A stretch of DNA of 64,000 bases from JBBRWO01 sp964388455. Its GTDB lineage: Bacteria > Actinomycetota > Coriobacteriia > Anaerosomatales > JAAXUF01. Shown in pieces: positions 51,471 to 59,552 of this stretch. The DNA lies in NCBI GenBank assembly GCA_964388455.1, contig CAYMAN010000010.1, forward strand, positions 13,992 through 77,991, read 5' to 3'. Position 1 is the stretch's first letter, and every line of letters begins with the position of its first letter. The position numbers were made by a program, and so were the translations under genes. A model generated the notes under the pieces. It was not told the DNA's origin. It was given only the letters and a program-made list of their open reading frames with translations, and did not search any database.

Positions 51471-51761
51471 TCAGCCGAGAACCGCCTCGTAGAACTCGGG
51501 CTTGGGTGAGCCCTCCAGCAAGTCGTGCACGCGGATCTTGGCGCCGGCCTGATCGTCGCTCGTGTGCATGGCCATGAAGGTCTCGTAGCTCTCGTGCTGC
51601 ACGAGGGCTGCGTAGTTGCCGCCGTCTCTCGGCTGCAGGAGTTTCCTGCTGATGAAACCGGGCCAGCCCGAGTACACCTCATTCGACCATTCGAACCACT
51701 CGCGGAACTCGGCGTCCTTTCCCTCCCGAACCGGGGGAAAGTGGATGATGTTCACGAACAT
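51471..51761 (-). CDS. antibiotic-biosynthesis-monooxygenase (ABM) domain protein
   Basis: A 96-residue dimeric alpha+beta-barrel protein (FVNIIHFPPVREGKDAEFRE, YSGWPGFISRKLLQP, NYAALVQHESYETFMAMH) of the ABM family, which includes heme-degrading and quinol monooxygenases as well as proteins without known activity. The ATG at 51761 has GGGAGG upstream. It is convergent with the ATPase gene and separated from it by the palindromic terminator. Confidence 0.82.
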   Translation of the reverse strand: MFVNIIHFPPVREGKDAEFREWFEWSNEVYSGWPGFISRKLLQPRDGGNYAALVQHESYETFMAMHTSDDQAGAKIRVHDLLEGSPKPEFYEAVLG

Positions 51762-52001
51762 GGCGACCTCCCTTTCGACTTCCGATGGAAGAGCCAACGG
51801 GACAAGCGGCGGAATCCACTCCCCTCGCAGATACGTACCCACTCGTTCGGCGGAAACGTGCTGCCCCCAGTGCGCGCGGTCACAACTGTTGACCCGCAGG
51901 CATAGTTCACCCACGCCCGTGGCATCGCAACCCAAGCGACAATGTCGTCCAGAGTGATGCCGTTCGGGGACTTGCGAATCGCTGGAGCTGGAGCTGGAGC
52001 T
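51762..52001. other. gene-free stretch ending in a GGAGCT hexamer tract
   Basis: No gene is supported between the ABM-domain gene and the insertion sequence. The last bases before the IS are four to five tandem copies of GGAGCT (about 51983-52008). Confidence 0.5.
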
Positions 52002-52033
52002 GGAGCTGCCCCGTTTCCGTTGACACCTGGAAA

Positions 52034-52924
52034 CTAGGACGCGGTAGCCTGAAGCTGTCGCTGCTCCAGTCTCCACTCGAACTCCGCTGGTGACAAGTTG
52101 CCGAGCGACGAGTGCCGCCGATGCGGGTTGTAGAAGCCCTCGATGTAGTCGAAGATCGCGAACCTCGCTTCGCCTCTGGTCTTGAACCGGTGTCGATGCA
52201 CGCAGTCCTTTTTGATCGTCGCCATCACCGACTCGGTGACGGCATTGTCGTGCGGCACGCGGGTCTCGCCCATGGATGCCAGGATCCCTGAGTCTCGAAG
52301 GGACTTGCCGAAGGCAAGCGAGCGGTATTGGGCACCGCGATCGGAGTGATGGACGAGCCCGGCGCCGGGACGCCGCATCGTCGTCGCCATCCCGAGGGCG
52401 TCGACCACGATGTCGCTCCTCAGATCGTCTCTCATCGACCAGCCGACGATGCGCTTCGTGCAGGCGTCCATCACCACTGCGAGGAAGAGCCACCCCTCCC
52501 AGGTCGGTACGTAGGTGATGTCGGCGAACCACACCTGGTTCGGCGCATCAGCGGTGAAGTCACGGCGGACGAGGTCTGCGACCGCATCGGTCTCGGCCAC
52601 GGTCGACTTGCGGCGCCTGCGCGTGCCCTCACGACCCGACACACCCGCGATCCCGAGTTCGCGCATCAGACGTGCGATGCGCTTGCGGGAGATGTGGATC
52701 CCCTCGTCGGCGAGGTCGTCGAACAGACGCGGAACACCATAGGTTCCACGCGATGCGGCGTGGTGGAAGACGATGCGCCTCTTCAGGTGCTCGTCTTCAA
52801 TCGCGCGTGCTGACGGCGTGCGGCCCTTCGATGCGTAGTAACCCGCGGCCGTCACACCGAGCACGCGGCACATCCGGGAGATCGAGTGGTGCGACTTCTC
52901 TTCGTCGATCAGCGCGAATCTCAC
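52034..52924 (-). CDS. IS3-family transposase OrfB (DDE integrase core)
   Basis: A 296-residue transposase with an N-terminal HTH_21-type region (HHAASRGTYGVPRLFDDLAD) and a DDE catalytic core: first Asp in VWFADITYVPTWEG, second Asp in LVHHSDRGAQYRSLAFG, Glu in DNAVTESVMATIKKD, and the terminal stretch FYNPHRRHSSLGNLSPAEFE. All three catalytic residues are present, so it looks intact. It overlaps OrfA by 4 nt (ATGA) instead of a larger frameshift overlap. Confidence 0.94.
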   Translation of the reverse strand: MRFALIDEEKSHHSISRMCRVLGVTAAGYYASKGRTPSARAIEDEHLKRRIVFHHAASRGTYGVPRLFDDLADEGIHISRKRIARLMRELGIAGVSGREGTRRRRKSTVAETDAVADLVRRDFTADAPNQVWFADITYVPTWEGWLFLAVVMDACTKRIVGWSMRDDLRSDIVVDALGMATTMRRPGAGLVHHSDRGAQYRSLAFGKSLRDSGILASMGETRVPHDNAVTESVMATIKKDCVHRHRFKTRGEARFAIFDYIEGFYNPHRRHSSLGNLSPAEFEWRLEQRQLQATAS

Positions 52925-53202
52925 CTGCGGTGATCGGTCTCCCGGGCGAAGAAAAGCGCGGCCTTGCGCAAGATCTCCTTCTCCTCGAGCAAGATGCGGT
53001 TCTCCCGGCGAAGTCGCCGGAGCTCCTCACGCTCCTCGCTCGTGAGACCTTCGGCCAGTCCCCCGTCCACCTCGGCCTGTCGCACCCACGTGCGCAGTGT
53101 CTCCGGCGCGATGTTGATCTGGTACGCCGTCGCCTTGATGCCTCGGCCTCCAAGACGGTAGAGGCGGACCGCCTCGGTCCGGAACTCCGGTGTGTACGCC
53201 AT
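52921..53202 (-). CDS. IS3-family transposase OrfA (HTH)
   Basis: A 93-residue protein with a helix-turn-helix of the transposase_8 type (MAYTPEFRTEAVRLYRLGGR, APETLRTWVRQAEVDGG) followed by a leucine-zipper-like coil (LRRLRRENRILLEEKEILRK). It works with OrfB to recognise the element ends. Confidence 0.94.
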   Translation of the reverse strand: MAYTPEFRTEAVRLYRLGGRGIKATAYQINIAPETLRTWVRQAEVDGGLAEGLTSEEREELRRLRRENRILLEEKEILRKAALFFARETDHRR

Positions 53203-53469
53203 GCGTTGACTCCCTTCGAGACCCTTGCGGGTCTACTTCTAGGGTGTCAACGAAAGCGGGTCAACTCCAACTCCAACTTCGCGCAGTCTGCGCTGTTGCG
53301 CTGGGCGCGCGCACCCGCCATCCCCGAGGCATTCGGAAGAGCCGCTGCGCCGTTAATGGGCGAGTGAACGGCGAGCATTCGGCCCGCCCCGCCTCACCAG
53401 GCAGCACGTCCCAGCCTCTTTACGCAGGTCAGCCCGCCTATTTCGCAATGGATGCGCTGCCCGCGCAAT

Positions 53470-53706
53470 CGAGCACCAAATCGGGCAACAAATCGGGCAA
53501 CAAGCGGCGTCGAAGGCCGATTCTCCGCAACAGGGATTTTTGGGCACCAAGATGGAGTGAAACGAAGCGACATAGCCGCTGAGCTGCGCTTTTGCCCTAC
53601 GCATGCCTCTCGGGAGAGCGTGATTTGGTGCCCGATTCCAAGCACACAACAGGGAATTTCAGGCCTGTGACCTGCGGTTTTGTGGTGCCCCCAAGGGAAT
53701 TCGAAA
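53470..53706. repeat. cassette junction D (right boundary of the array)
   Basis: Contains CACCAAATCGGGCAACAAATC and a further GGGCAACAAG, then TTTTGGGCACCAAG, TTTGGTGCCCGA, the hairpin CAGGCC-TGT-GACCTG with one mismatch, TGTGGT and the core GCCCCCAAGGGAATTCGAA from 53687, followed by ACCTGACC. The 14-bp hairpin and the long inverted repeat seen at B and C are absent, as expected if this is the outer end of the array. Confidence 0.65.
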
Positions 53707-54308
53707 CCTGACCTGCATGCGCTAGGGTGTGCGTAGCGGGCTCATCTGACATCACGTCGTCGCAGGTCAGGGGCCATCTCTGGATCCAGCTGGTCGCTGG
53801 CTGCTTCTTCCCGAGTTGGACCCCTCAGGTCGTACCCCTCGCGCGAGGCACGTGAATGGCACGACCTACCGGGGGCGAGCAGGAGCGGTTGCGGGGCATC
53901 GACGAGCGGCCAAAGTCATTCGTCGCCCGTGGTGTCTTCGCACCGGCACAGCCGTGTTTCCAGAGGCTGTGACCCAGGCGCGAGCAGACGTCAGGCAGTT
54001 TTCGAGTGCGATCCAGGTCGTCACATCCGGCAACGGCGAATAGCGTATGAGCACCACAGACGGGGTTATCGCTTGGTCTTGTCACGCCGAGATGGTTCTG
54101 TCACATGCAATGTCTGTGGGTCGTTTGCAGTTTGGTTGGCGTATCCGGCCATGGTGCACGGCACCCCCTCTTACGCTGGAACGCAAGCTCTGCACTACCG
54201 CGACATGCCCGAGATCATCTCAACATCGACTGCCCGACAGCCGAATGGTGCGGAGCCCACCTCACGGCTCGCGCGACCGAACCAGAAGGGACCTTCGCCG
54301 GATTCTCG
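53707..54308. other. gene-free stretch
   Basis: No gene can be supported here. Open frames at 53816-54043 and 53929-54561 run against the composition of neighbouring genes, lack ribosome binding sites, and the second is antisense to the ATP-grasp gene. Confidence 0.5.
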
Positions 54309-55574
54309 TCAGGCGACGACAGGCTCACAGGCTGCGACACGCACGGGGAACCGACGACTTAGGTCTTGCGCCGTCGCAACCAAAGCTTCCTCAGAGTTGG
54401 CACCCAAGAAGACGATCACACACCACACGTTTGGACAATGCAGGTCAATCTCGTCCCCTACCGATTTCATGGTGTGTGCACTAAGAACGCCAGGATGGGC
54501 CAACAGTAGGGCTTCAGTGGGTAGTTCGGTGATGGTCCCACTAGTCTTGGGTTCAATCTGAAGCACGCCAAGGTACTTGTATGGGGACTCACGGAGCGGC
54601 AACTCACTCAACGATTGTCCGCACACTTCATGAGCCCATATCTGGCGTTGGTCCGTTCCGCACTTGTGACCGATCAACTCGAAGATCCCGCCACCCCCAA
54701 AACGGGTCGCAATTTCGGAGAAGGTGAGCTCGCCGGTCACGCGATCCCAGAACACTTCGAGGTGTGTCGCACCATCCCGAATCCCAAGTGCGCCGTTCAG
54801 GGTCGCATGAAAGGTGGCGACTTGGGAGTAGAGCTCCGCGTAGTCCTCTTCATTCAAGAGCACTGAGCCGTTCAACCCTCCCTCGCTAAACTGACGGAGA
54901 AGCGGCACGAAGTAGCGGCTAACAAACAGCATCCATGCCTCGCCGTCACGCCACACCGCGTCAATGTGAAGCTCCTCGCCAGAAATGTACTCTTCCGCGA
55001 TTAGCTGGCGAGAGCGGATCTCAGGGCGGGTGCTGTAGCTTGCCAGAAAGGCTTCGAGACCAGTGCGATCATCAATTCTAGCCGTGGACATGGTCCCGAG
55101 ACCATTTACGGGCTTGATCACGAGCGGGTAGCCGACGGTCGCTTCAATACCTTCGATATCTGCATCCACGGCGCCCGAAATCGAAGCGAACGAAGCGGTG
55201 CGCAACCCCGACTGGCGAGCTAGCCGCTTCATCTGCCTCTTATCACGTGTGTTCAGGGCCAAGGCCGTTGAATAGTTCTCGACGCCCAGTAGACCCGCCA
55301 GATAGCCCGCACCATACTGGCTGAACTCCGTAAACGTCGCGATGCGGTCTATGCGCACGTCATTGATCATGAGGTCCACGGCTACTGCAGCAAGCTCATC
55401 TATGGAGTCGAAAGAGGAAACGTAGTAGACCTTCTCCATACGCGCGACAGTCGCTTCGTCAAGGTCGCGAGAGGCGTCGAAGTCGTCGAGGATCAAATAG
55501 ACCTTGTCCGCGCGGTCCAATATCCACTGGGCGGTAAGCTCGGTCGTGTCGAACTTGCACAGAAGAACGTTCAT
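54309..55574 (-). CDS. ATP-grasp ligase (copy 2)
   Basis: A 421-residue ATP-grasp enzyme of the type that joins a carboxylate to an amine through an acyl phosphate, as in L-amino-acid ligases and peptide natural-product pathways. N-terminal Rossmann-like domain (MNVLLCKFDTTELTAQWILD), ATP-binding part with YPLVIKPVNGLGTMSTARID and the glutamate-rich ligands QLIAEEYISGEELHIDAVW, metal/phosphate residues in LEVFWDRVTGELTFSEIATR and FGGGG, then a C-terminal domain (about 300-421). Residues 1-296 are identical to those of the gene at 55599; the rest is only distantly related. It is last in the cluster. Confidence 0.85.
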   Translation of the reverse strand: MNVLLCKFDTTELTAQWILDRADKVYLILDDFDASRDLDEATVARMEKVYYVSSFDSIDELAAVAVDLMINDVRIDRIATFTEFSQYGAGYLAGLLGVENYSTALALNTRDKRQMKRLARQSGLRTASFASISGAVDADIEGIEATVGYPLVIKPVNGLGTMSTARIDDRTGLEAFLASYSTRPEIRSRQLIAEEYISGEELHIDAVWRDGEAWMLFVSRYFVPLLRQFSEGGLNGSVLLNEEDYAELYSQVATFHATLNGALGIRDGATHLEVFWDRVTGELTFSEIATRFGGGGIFELIGHKCGTDQRQIWAHEVCGQSLSELPLRESPYKYLGVLQIEPKTSGTITELPTEALLLAHPGVLSAHTMKSVGDEIDLHCPNVWCVIVFLGANSEEALVATAQDLSRRFPVRVAACEPVVA

Positions 55575-55589
55575 TTGGCCTCCGTATAG
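54685..55589 (-). repeat. duplicated block, copy 2 (905 nt)
   Basis: Matches 55972-56876 base for base as far as I can see by eye. It covers codons 1-296 of the ATP-grasp gene plus about 15 nt upstream, including the ribosome binding site region TTTGGCCTCCGTATAG. Confidence 0.85.
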
Positions 55590-55598
55590 ACGAGAACC

Positions 55599-56861
55599 TC
55601 AAGCCGAGGCCGAAATGCTATCAACTTCAACGGGAAACCGATGACAGACCTCGGATGCGAGCGCGACGATTTCCTGTTCAGAATCCGCACCGAGCACCGC
55701 CAAGACGCACCACCCCGATGGGTGGTCCAGACCCACATGGTCCCCGGACTCGTGAAGAATGTCGACGTGCTCGACTCCCGCGAATCTCTCGAGCTTGGCC
55801 TTGTCCGGTAGTACAGTAATCACGCCGCTTCGAGTCGGCTCAACATTGATCCAGCCGACGTAGCGATGTACCGAACCCCGCCACGGCAACTCACCCGGGT
55901 CGTCTCCACCCAATTCGCGGACCCATACCTCTCGAGCTTCGAGCCCGCACTTCTCACGAATCATCGCCGATATCCCGCCACCCCCAAAACGGGTCGCAAT
56001 TTCGGAGAAGGTGAGCTCGCCGGTCACGCGATCCCAGAACACTTCGAGGTGTGTCGCACCATCCCGAATCCCAAGTGCGCCGTTCAGGGTCGCATGAAAG
56101 GTGGCGACTTGGGAGTAGAGCTCCGCGTAGTCCTCTTCATTCAAGAGCACTGAGCCGTTCAACCCTCCCTCGCTAAACTGACGGAGAAGCGGCACGAAGT
56201 AGCGGCTAACAAACAGCATCCATGCCTCGCCGTCACGCCACACCGCGTCAATGTGAAGCTCCTCGCCAGAAATGTACTCTTCCGCGATTAGCTGGCGAGA
56301 GCGGATCTCAGGGCGGGTGCTGTAGCTTGCCAGAAAGGCTTCGAGACCAGTGCGATCATCAATTCTAGCCGTGGACATGGTCCCGAGACCATTTACGGGC
56401 TTGATCACGAGCGGGTAGCCGACGGTCGCTTCAATACCTTCGATATCTGCATCCACGGCGCCCGAAATCGAAGCGAACGAAGCGGTGCGCAACCCCGACT
56501 GGCGAGCTAGCCGCTTCATCTGCCTCTTATCACGTGTGTTCAGGGCCAAGGCCGTTGAATAGTTCTCGACGCCCAGTAGACCCGCCAGATAGCCCGCACC
56601 ATACTGGCTGAACTCCGTAAACGTCGCGATGCGGTCTATGCGCACGTCATTGATCATGAGGTCCACGGCTACTGCAGCAAGCTCATCTATGGAGTCGAAA
56701 GAGGAAACGTAGTAGACCTTCTCCATACGCGCGACAGTCGCTTCGTCAAGGTCGCGAGAGGCGTCGAAGTCGTCGAGGATCAAATAGACCTTGTCCGCGC
56801 GGTCCAATATCCACTGGGCGGTAAGCTCGGTCGTGTCGAACTTGCACAGAAGAACGTTCAT
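55599..56861 (-). CDS. ATP-grasp ligase (copy 1)
   Basis: A 420-residue paralogue of the gene at 54309, with the same N-terminal and ATP-binding domains and a different C-terminal domain (about 297-420, MIREKCGLEAREVWVRELGG through HRFPVEVDSISASA, roughly one third identical to its partner). Both copies keep the catalytic ATP-grasp residues, so two related ligations with different substrates or partners are plausible. The start overlaps the exporter gene's stop by 4 nt. Confidence 0.85.
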   Translation of the reverse strand: MNVLLCKFDTTELTAQWILDRADKVYLILDDFDASRDLDEATVARMEKVYYVSSFDSIDELAAVAVDLMINDVRIDRIATFTEFSQYGAGYLAGLLGVENYSTALALNTRDKRQMKRLARQSGLRTASFASISGAVDADIEGIEATVGYPLVIKPVNGLGTMSTARIDDRTGLEAFLASYSTRPEIRSRQLIAEEYISGEELHIDAVWRDGEAWMLFVSRYFVPLLRQFSEGGLNGSVLLNEEDYAELYSQVATFHATLNGALGIRDGATHLEVFWDRVTGELTFSEIATRFGGGGISAMIREKCGLEAREVWVRELGGDDPGELPWRGSVHRYVGWINVEPTRSGVITVLPDKAKLERFAGVEHVDILHESGDHVGLDHPSGWCVLAVLGADSEQEIVALASEVCHRFPVEVDSISASA

Positions 56862-56876
56862 TTGGCCTCCGTATAG
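55972..56876 (-). repeat. duplicated block, copy 1 (905 nt)
   Basis: See 54685-55589. The duplication includes the translation start region but not the last 124 codons of the gene, and the copies lie head to tail 1287 nt apart. Confidence 0.85.
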
Positions 56877-58147
56877 GCGAGTTCGGGGTCAGGCGCCGAC
56901 CAGACTTTCGGCCGTGCCATCAATGCGATTGGGACAATTGCCAACATGACTCCGGTAGCACAGACAATCATGGTGAGCGATCCGCTGGCGCGACCCAGCG
57001 AGTACGCGGCAAGCATCGGCCCGAGGATGAAGCCAACCGATGCCATGAGATTCTGCATGCCAAAGGCTCGCCCGACGTACTCCGCCCCTACAAGCTCTGC
57101 TGTCATGGTGGGCAGCGCCACAGCATAGATGACTTCGCCGAAGGCAAAGAGAGTGACGCCTGCGGAAACCAAGGCGACGGCGAATAGAGGAGATAGCACC
57201 TCGAGCGCCCCGGCGGAGAGCAGCCACGACGCGGCCCAAATAGCTGGGACGGAAAGTGCGAGCACGAAGGGGCGTCGGCCCTCCAAGCGAGGAACTGTAA
57301 CCACATTCAGTCCGACGACGGCCACGGTATTGATGAGCAACGCAAATGAGATGGTCCAAGCGGGCATAGTCCCGCTTTCCACGATGGCCGCTATGAGCCC
57401 GGCATCGAGTTGAGAGTAGCCAAACGTGTACAGAACGAGGACCGTCAAGGCCAACCCGGCAAGCGCCACCCTTGATGACCCGCCGCCCGCGGCGGCAGAT
57501 GACTCGGGTGTCTGCGGCTTGGTGCACTCGGAGGATGGGGCCATGGTGCTAGCGGTCCGCTGCGCGTGGACCAGCACGACACCCAGAATGGCGAATCCTA
57601 GTCCTTTGCTCAGAAATAGCGCCCGAAATACGCCTTCACTCGCGAATGCGGTGGCTAGGCCTGCAACTGCGACGCCCGCACCCATACCGACATTCACGCT
57701 TACTTGGTTGACTCCAAAGACGAAGGCTCGTTCTTGCTCTTGAGATGCACTTGAAAGAATGGCGAACCAGGCGGTGCTAGTGCCTAGGCCAAGTCCGGTG
57801 ATAAAGGCCGCTCCCAGTGCAGTTCGATAGTCGGTAGCGACCGCGTAGACTAGCGAACCCACTATTGAGAACGCCACCCCAAGGAGGGCCGCACCGAACT
57901 TCGATCGTTTGTCAGCGAAGTAGCCAGTCAGCGGATGGCTGATCAGGGCACCGACCGAGGTCAGAGCAACCGTCAGCGTCGCACGGTCCACCGAAGAACC
58001 CAATACCTGCGAGACGAATAGCAGGCCGATCGGAACCGTCAGTCCTATCCCAAAGTTGTTCACAAGCCCCGCTAAGAGCATGCGCTTCAGGTCGGGACTC
58101 AGGGCCCCGTACGAGGTGAACCAGCTAGGAGTACGGACTCGCTGCAC
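56858..58147 (-). CDS. MFS transporter, probable exporter
   Basis: A 429-residue major-facilitator protein with twelve predicted helices. The loop 2-3 motif appears as HPLTGYFADKRSKFGAALLG and the N-terminus as LLAGLVNNFGIGLTVPIGLL. It matches drug-efflux-type MFS proteins rather than sugar importers. It overlaps an ATP-grasp gene by 4 nt, which suggests that it exports the product of the two ligases. Confidence 0.85.
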   Translation of the reverse strand: MQRVRTPSWFTSYGALSPDLKRMLLAGLVNNFGIGLTVPIGLLFVSQVLGSSVDRATLTVALTSVGALISHPLTGYFADKRSKFGAALLGVAFSIVGSLVYAVATDYRTALGAAFITGLGLGTSTAWFAILSSASQEQERAFVFGVNQVSVNVGMGAGVAVAGLATAFASEGVFRALFLSKGLGFAILGVVLVHAQRTASTMAPSSECTKPQTPESSAAAGGGSSRVALAGLALTVLVLYTFGYSQLDAGLIAAIVESGTMPAWTISFALLINTVAVVGLNVVTVPRLEGRRPFVLALSVPAIWAASWLLSAGALEVLSPLFAVALVSAGVTLFAFGEVIYAVALPTMTAELVGAEYVGRAFGMQNLMASVGFILGPMLAAYSLGRASGSLTMIVCATGVMLAIVPIALMARPKVWSAPDPELAYTEAK

Positions 58148-58262
58148 TATCCTCCTTCCTGAGCGCGAGTGCCAAGACTAGGCAAACAGCGCTAGCTGCG
58201 TAACTGATTGCGAAGTCACCGTCGGTGGCGGGCTAGAGAAGACCACAAGCACACGCTGCGAC

Positions 58263-59531
58263 TCATCGAGTGAGGGTTCGGATTTCGATGTCGCTTCCGT
58301 CAACCTCGCCCTCGACGAGACAGAAGTGCGTTACTCCCTGCTCGCCCAGGTCCGTCAGCTGCTTCGAGAGATTCTTGGATCTCTTTGATAGGAGCACATG
58401 TTTGCCCTCTGCAATCAAGCGCGATTGGAGCGTTGCCAGCTGTGACGGTGGCGTCGCGTCGTATACGACCGCAATGATCGCTTCTTCCCTTCGGAACATC
58501 TGGTCATCGACCAGCCCCACGATACGTTCGAACCCAATCGAAAAGCCGCATGCCGGAATCCGGCGCCCAAATAGCTGCTCGGCCATCGCGTCGTAGCGTC
58601 CACCACCACAGATGGAACTCGTGGAGGATGGATGAGCAATCTCGAAGATTGGGCCGGTGTAGTAGCCCATCCCGCGGACCAATGAGGGATCGAACGCCAC
58701 CCTTATGCCCGTGGGGCCGGCAGCCATGACCGCATCCCGGATCTCTCGAACTGCTGCGATACCAGCTTGATCGGCCTCTGTTGGCAGGATGCGCACCATG
58801 TGGTCAAGATCGGCGTGGTCGGCTGTCTCAATCTCCGACAGCAGAGTGCTGATGCCATCGACGGCCTGAAGCGTGAGCCCCGACGACTCAAGCGCGGCCG
58901 CAACTCCCGTAACACCGATCTTGTCCAGCTTGTCTATCGCAATCAGCGCGCGCGACTTCTGTTCTACGGGAACTCCATAGGCCGTCAGCACCGTGTCCAG
59001 AATTCGCCGGTCATTAAGACGAACCGTAGTGTCCCGTATGCCAAGTTCCTGCAGCGCATACGCTGTTGCACTGATGAGCTCCACTTCGGCAAGAATTGAC
59101 GCCTCGCCCAGGATATCGATATCGCATTGCATGAACTGGCGGTATCGCCCCTTCTGCGGACGTTCCGCTCGCCAGACCGGTCCGATCTGGAGCGAGCGGA
59201 ATACTGGCGGAAGTAGATGATCATGAGTCGCATAGAACCTAACCAGAGGGACGGTGAGGTCGTAACGTAGCCCGAGATCACACGCCTCTTTGACTGTCAC
59301 GACCTCACCGGCCGTCAAACCACGGCGGAGAACCCGGAAGACCATCTTCTCGTTCTCCCCGCCCTGGTTGGAAGACAGGCGTTCAAGCGGTTCCATCGCG
59401 GGTGTTTCTATCTCTCTGAATCCGAACTTCTGATACGTGCGACGAATCGAAGCTATGACCGCCTCGCGCTTCAACTTCTCGTCAGGGAGATAGTCGCGAA
59501 AACCTCTTGCCGGCAATGTCGCCTTGCCCAT
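58263..59531 (-). CDS. hisS: histidyl-tRNA synthetase (possible second or resistance copy)
   Basis: A 422-residue class II aminoacyl-tRNA synthetase with all HisRS marks: motif 1 region FGFREIETPAMEPLERL, motif 2 FRSLQIGPVWRAERPQKGRY and QFMQCDIDILG, histidine motifs LVRGMGYYTGPIFEI and CGGGRYDAM, motif 3 CGFSIGFERIVGLV, and a C-terminal anticodon-binding domain (about 325-422, IIAVVYDATPP). It lies between an exporter and a HisRS-like paralogue inside a ligase cluster, so it may be a dedicated, inhibitor-resistant or product-specific copy. Whether it is the only HisRS of the genome cannot be judged from this window. Confidence 0.92.
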   Translation of the reverse strand: MGKATLPARGFRDYLPDEKLKREAVIASIRRTYQKFGFREIETPAMEPLERLSSNQGGENEKMVFRVLRRGLTAGEVVTVKEACDLGLRYDLTVPLVRFYATHDHLLPPVFRSLQIGPVWRAERPQKGRYRQFMQCDIDILGEASILAEVELISATAYALQELGIRDTTVRLNDRRILDTVLTAYGVPVEQKSRALIAIDKLDKIGVTGVAAALESSGLTLQAVDGISTLLSEIETADHADLDHMVRILPTEADQAGIAAVREIRDAVMAAGPTGIRVAFDPSLVRGMGYYTGPIFEIAHPSSTSSICGGGRYDAMAEQLFGRRIPACGFSIGFERIVGLVDDQMFRREEAIIAVVYDATPPSQLATLQSRLIAEGKHVLLSKRSKNLSKQLTDLGEQGVTHFCLVEGEVDGSDIEIRTLTR

Positions 59532-59552
59532 TCTTCCAACTTCCCCTCTGCC

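Larger units (their letters stand above)
52002..53269 (-). mobile_element. IS3-family insertion sequence
   Basis: An element of about 1.27 kb with two transposase frames and imperfect terminal inverted repeats: left TGGAGCTGCCCCGTTTCCGT and TGACACC, right (reverse complement) TGGAGTTGACCCGCTTTCGT and TGACACC. The ends begin TG as is usual for IS3. Hexamer repeats GGAGCT and GGAGTT extend beyond each end. It lies inside cassette 3 and may have inserted after the cassette formed. I could not identify a target-site duplication by eye. Confidence 0.85.
37062..53706. mobile_element. array of three gene cassettes separated by a tRNA-3'-end-like junction repeat
   Basis: Four copies of a 19-nt identical core (GCCCCCAAGGGAATTCGAA at about 37064, 43611, 45453 and 53687) lie in the same orientation and divide the stretch into blocks of 6.5, 1.8 and 8.2 kb. 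Read on the minus strand, the core with its CCA end resembles the T arm and acceptor 3' strand of a tRNA, which is where tyrosine integrases and satellite elements usually insert. The blocks carry metal, sulfur/selenium and toxin-antitoxin cargo. I see no integrase gene inside, so mobilisation would need an enzyme in trans. The mobile nature is inferred from the repeats and cargo. Confidence 0.6.

Noticed and set aside
51983..52010. A short CRISPR-like or protein-coding repeat array
   Set aside because: It is a simple hexamer tract without spacers and belongs to the IS end.
53816..54561. Plus-strand genes between the array and the ATP-grasp cluster
   Set aside because: No ribosome binding site, no family resemblance, and part of it is antisense to the ATP-grasp gene.
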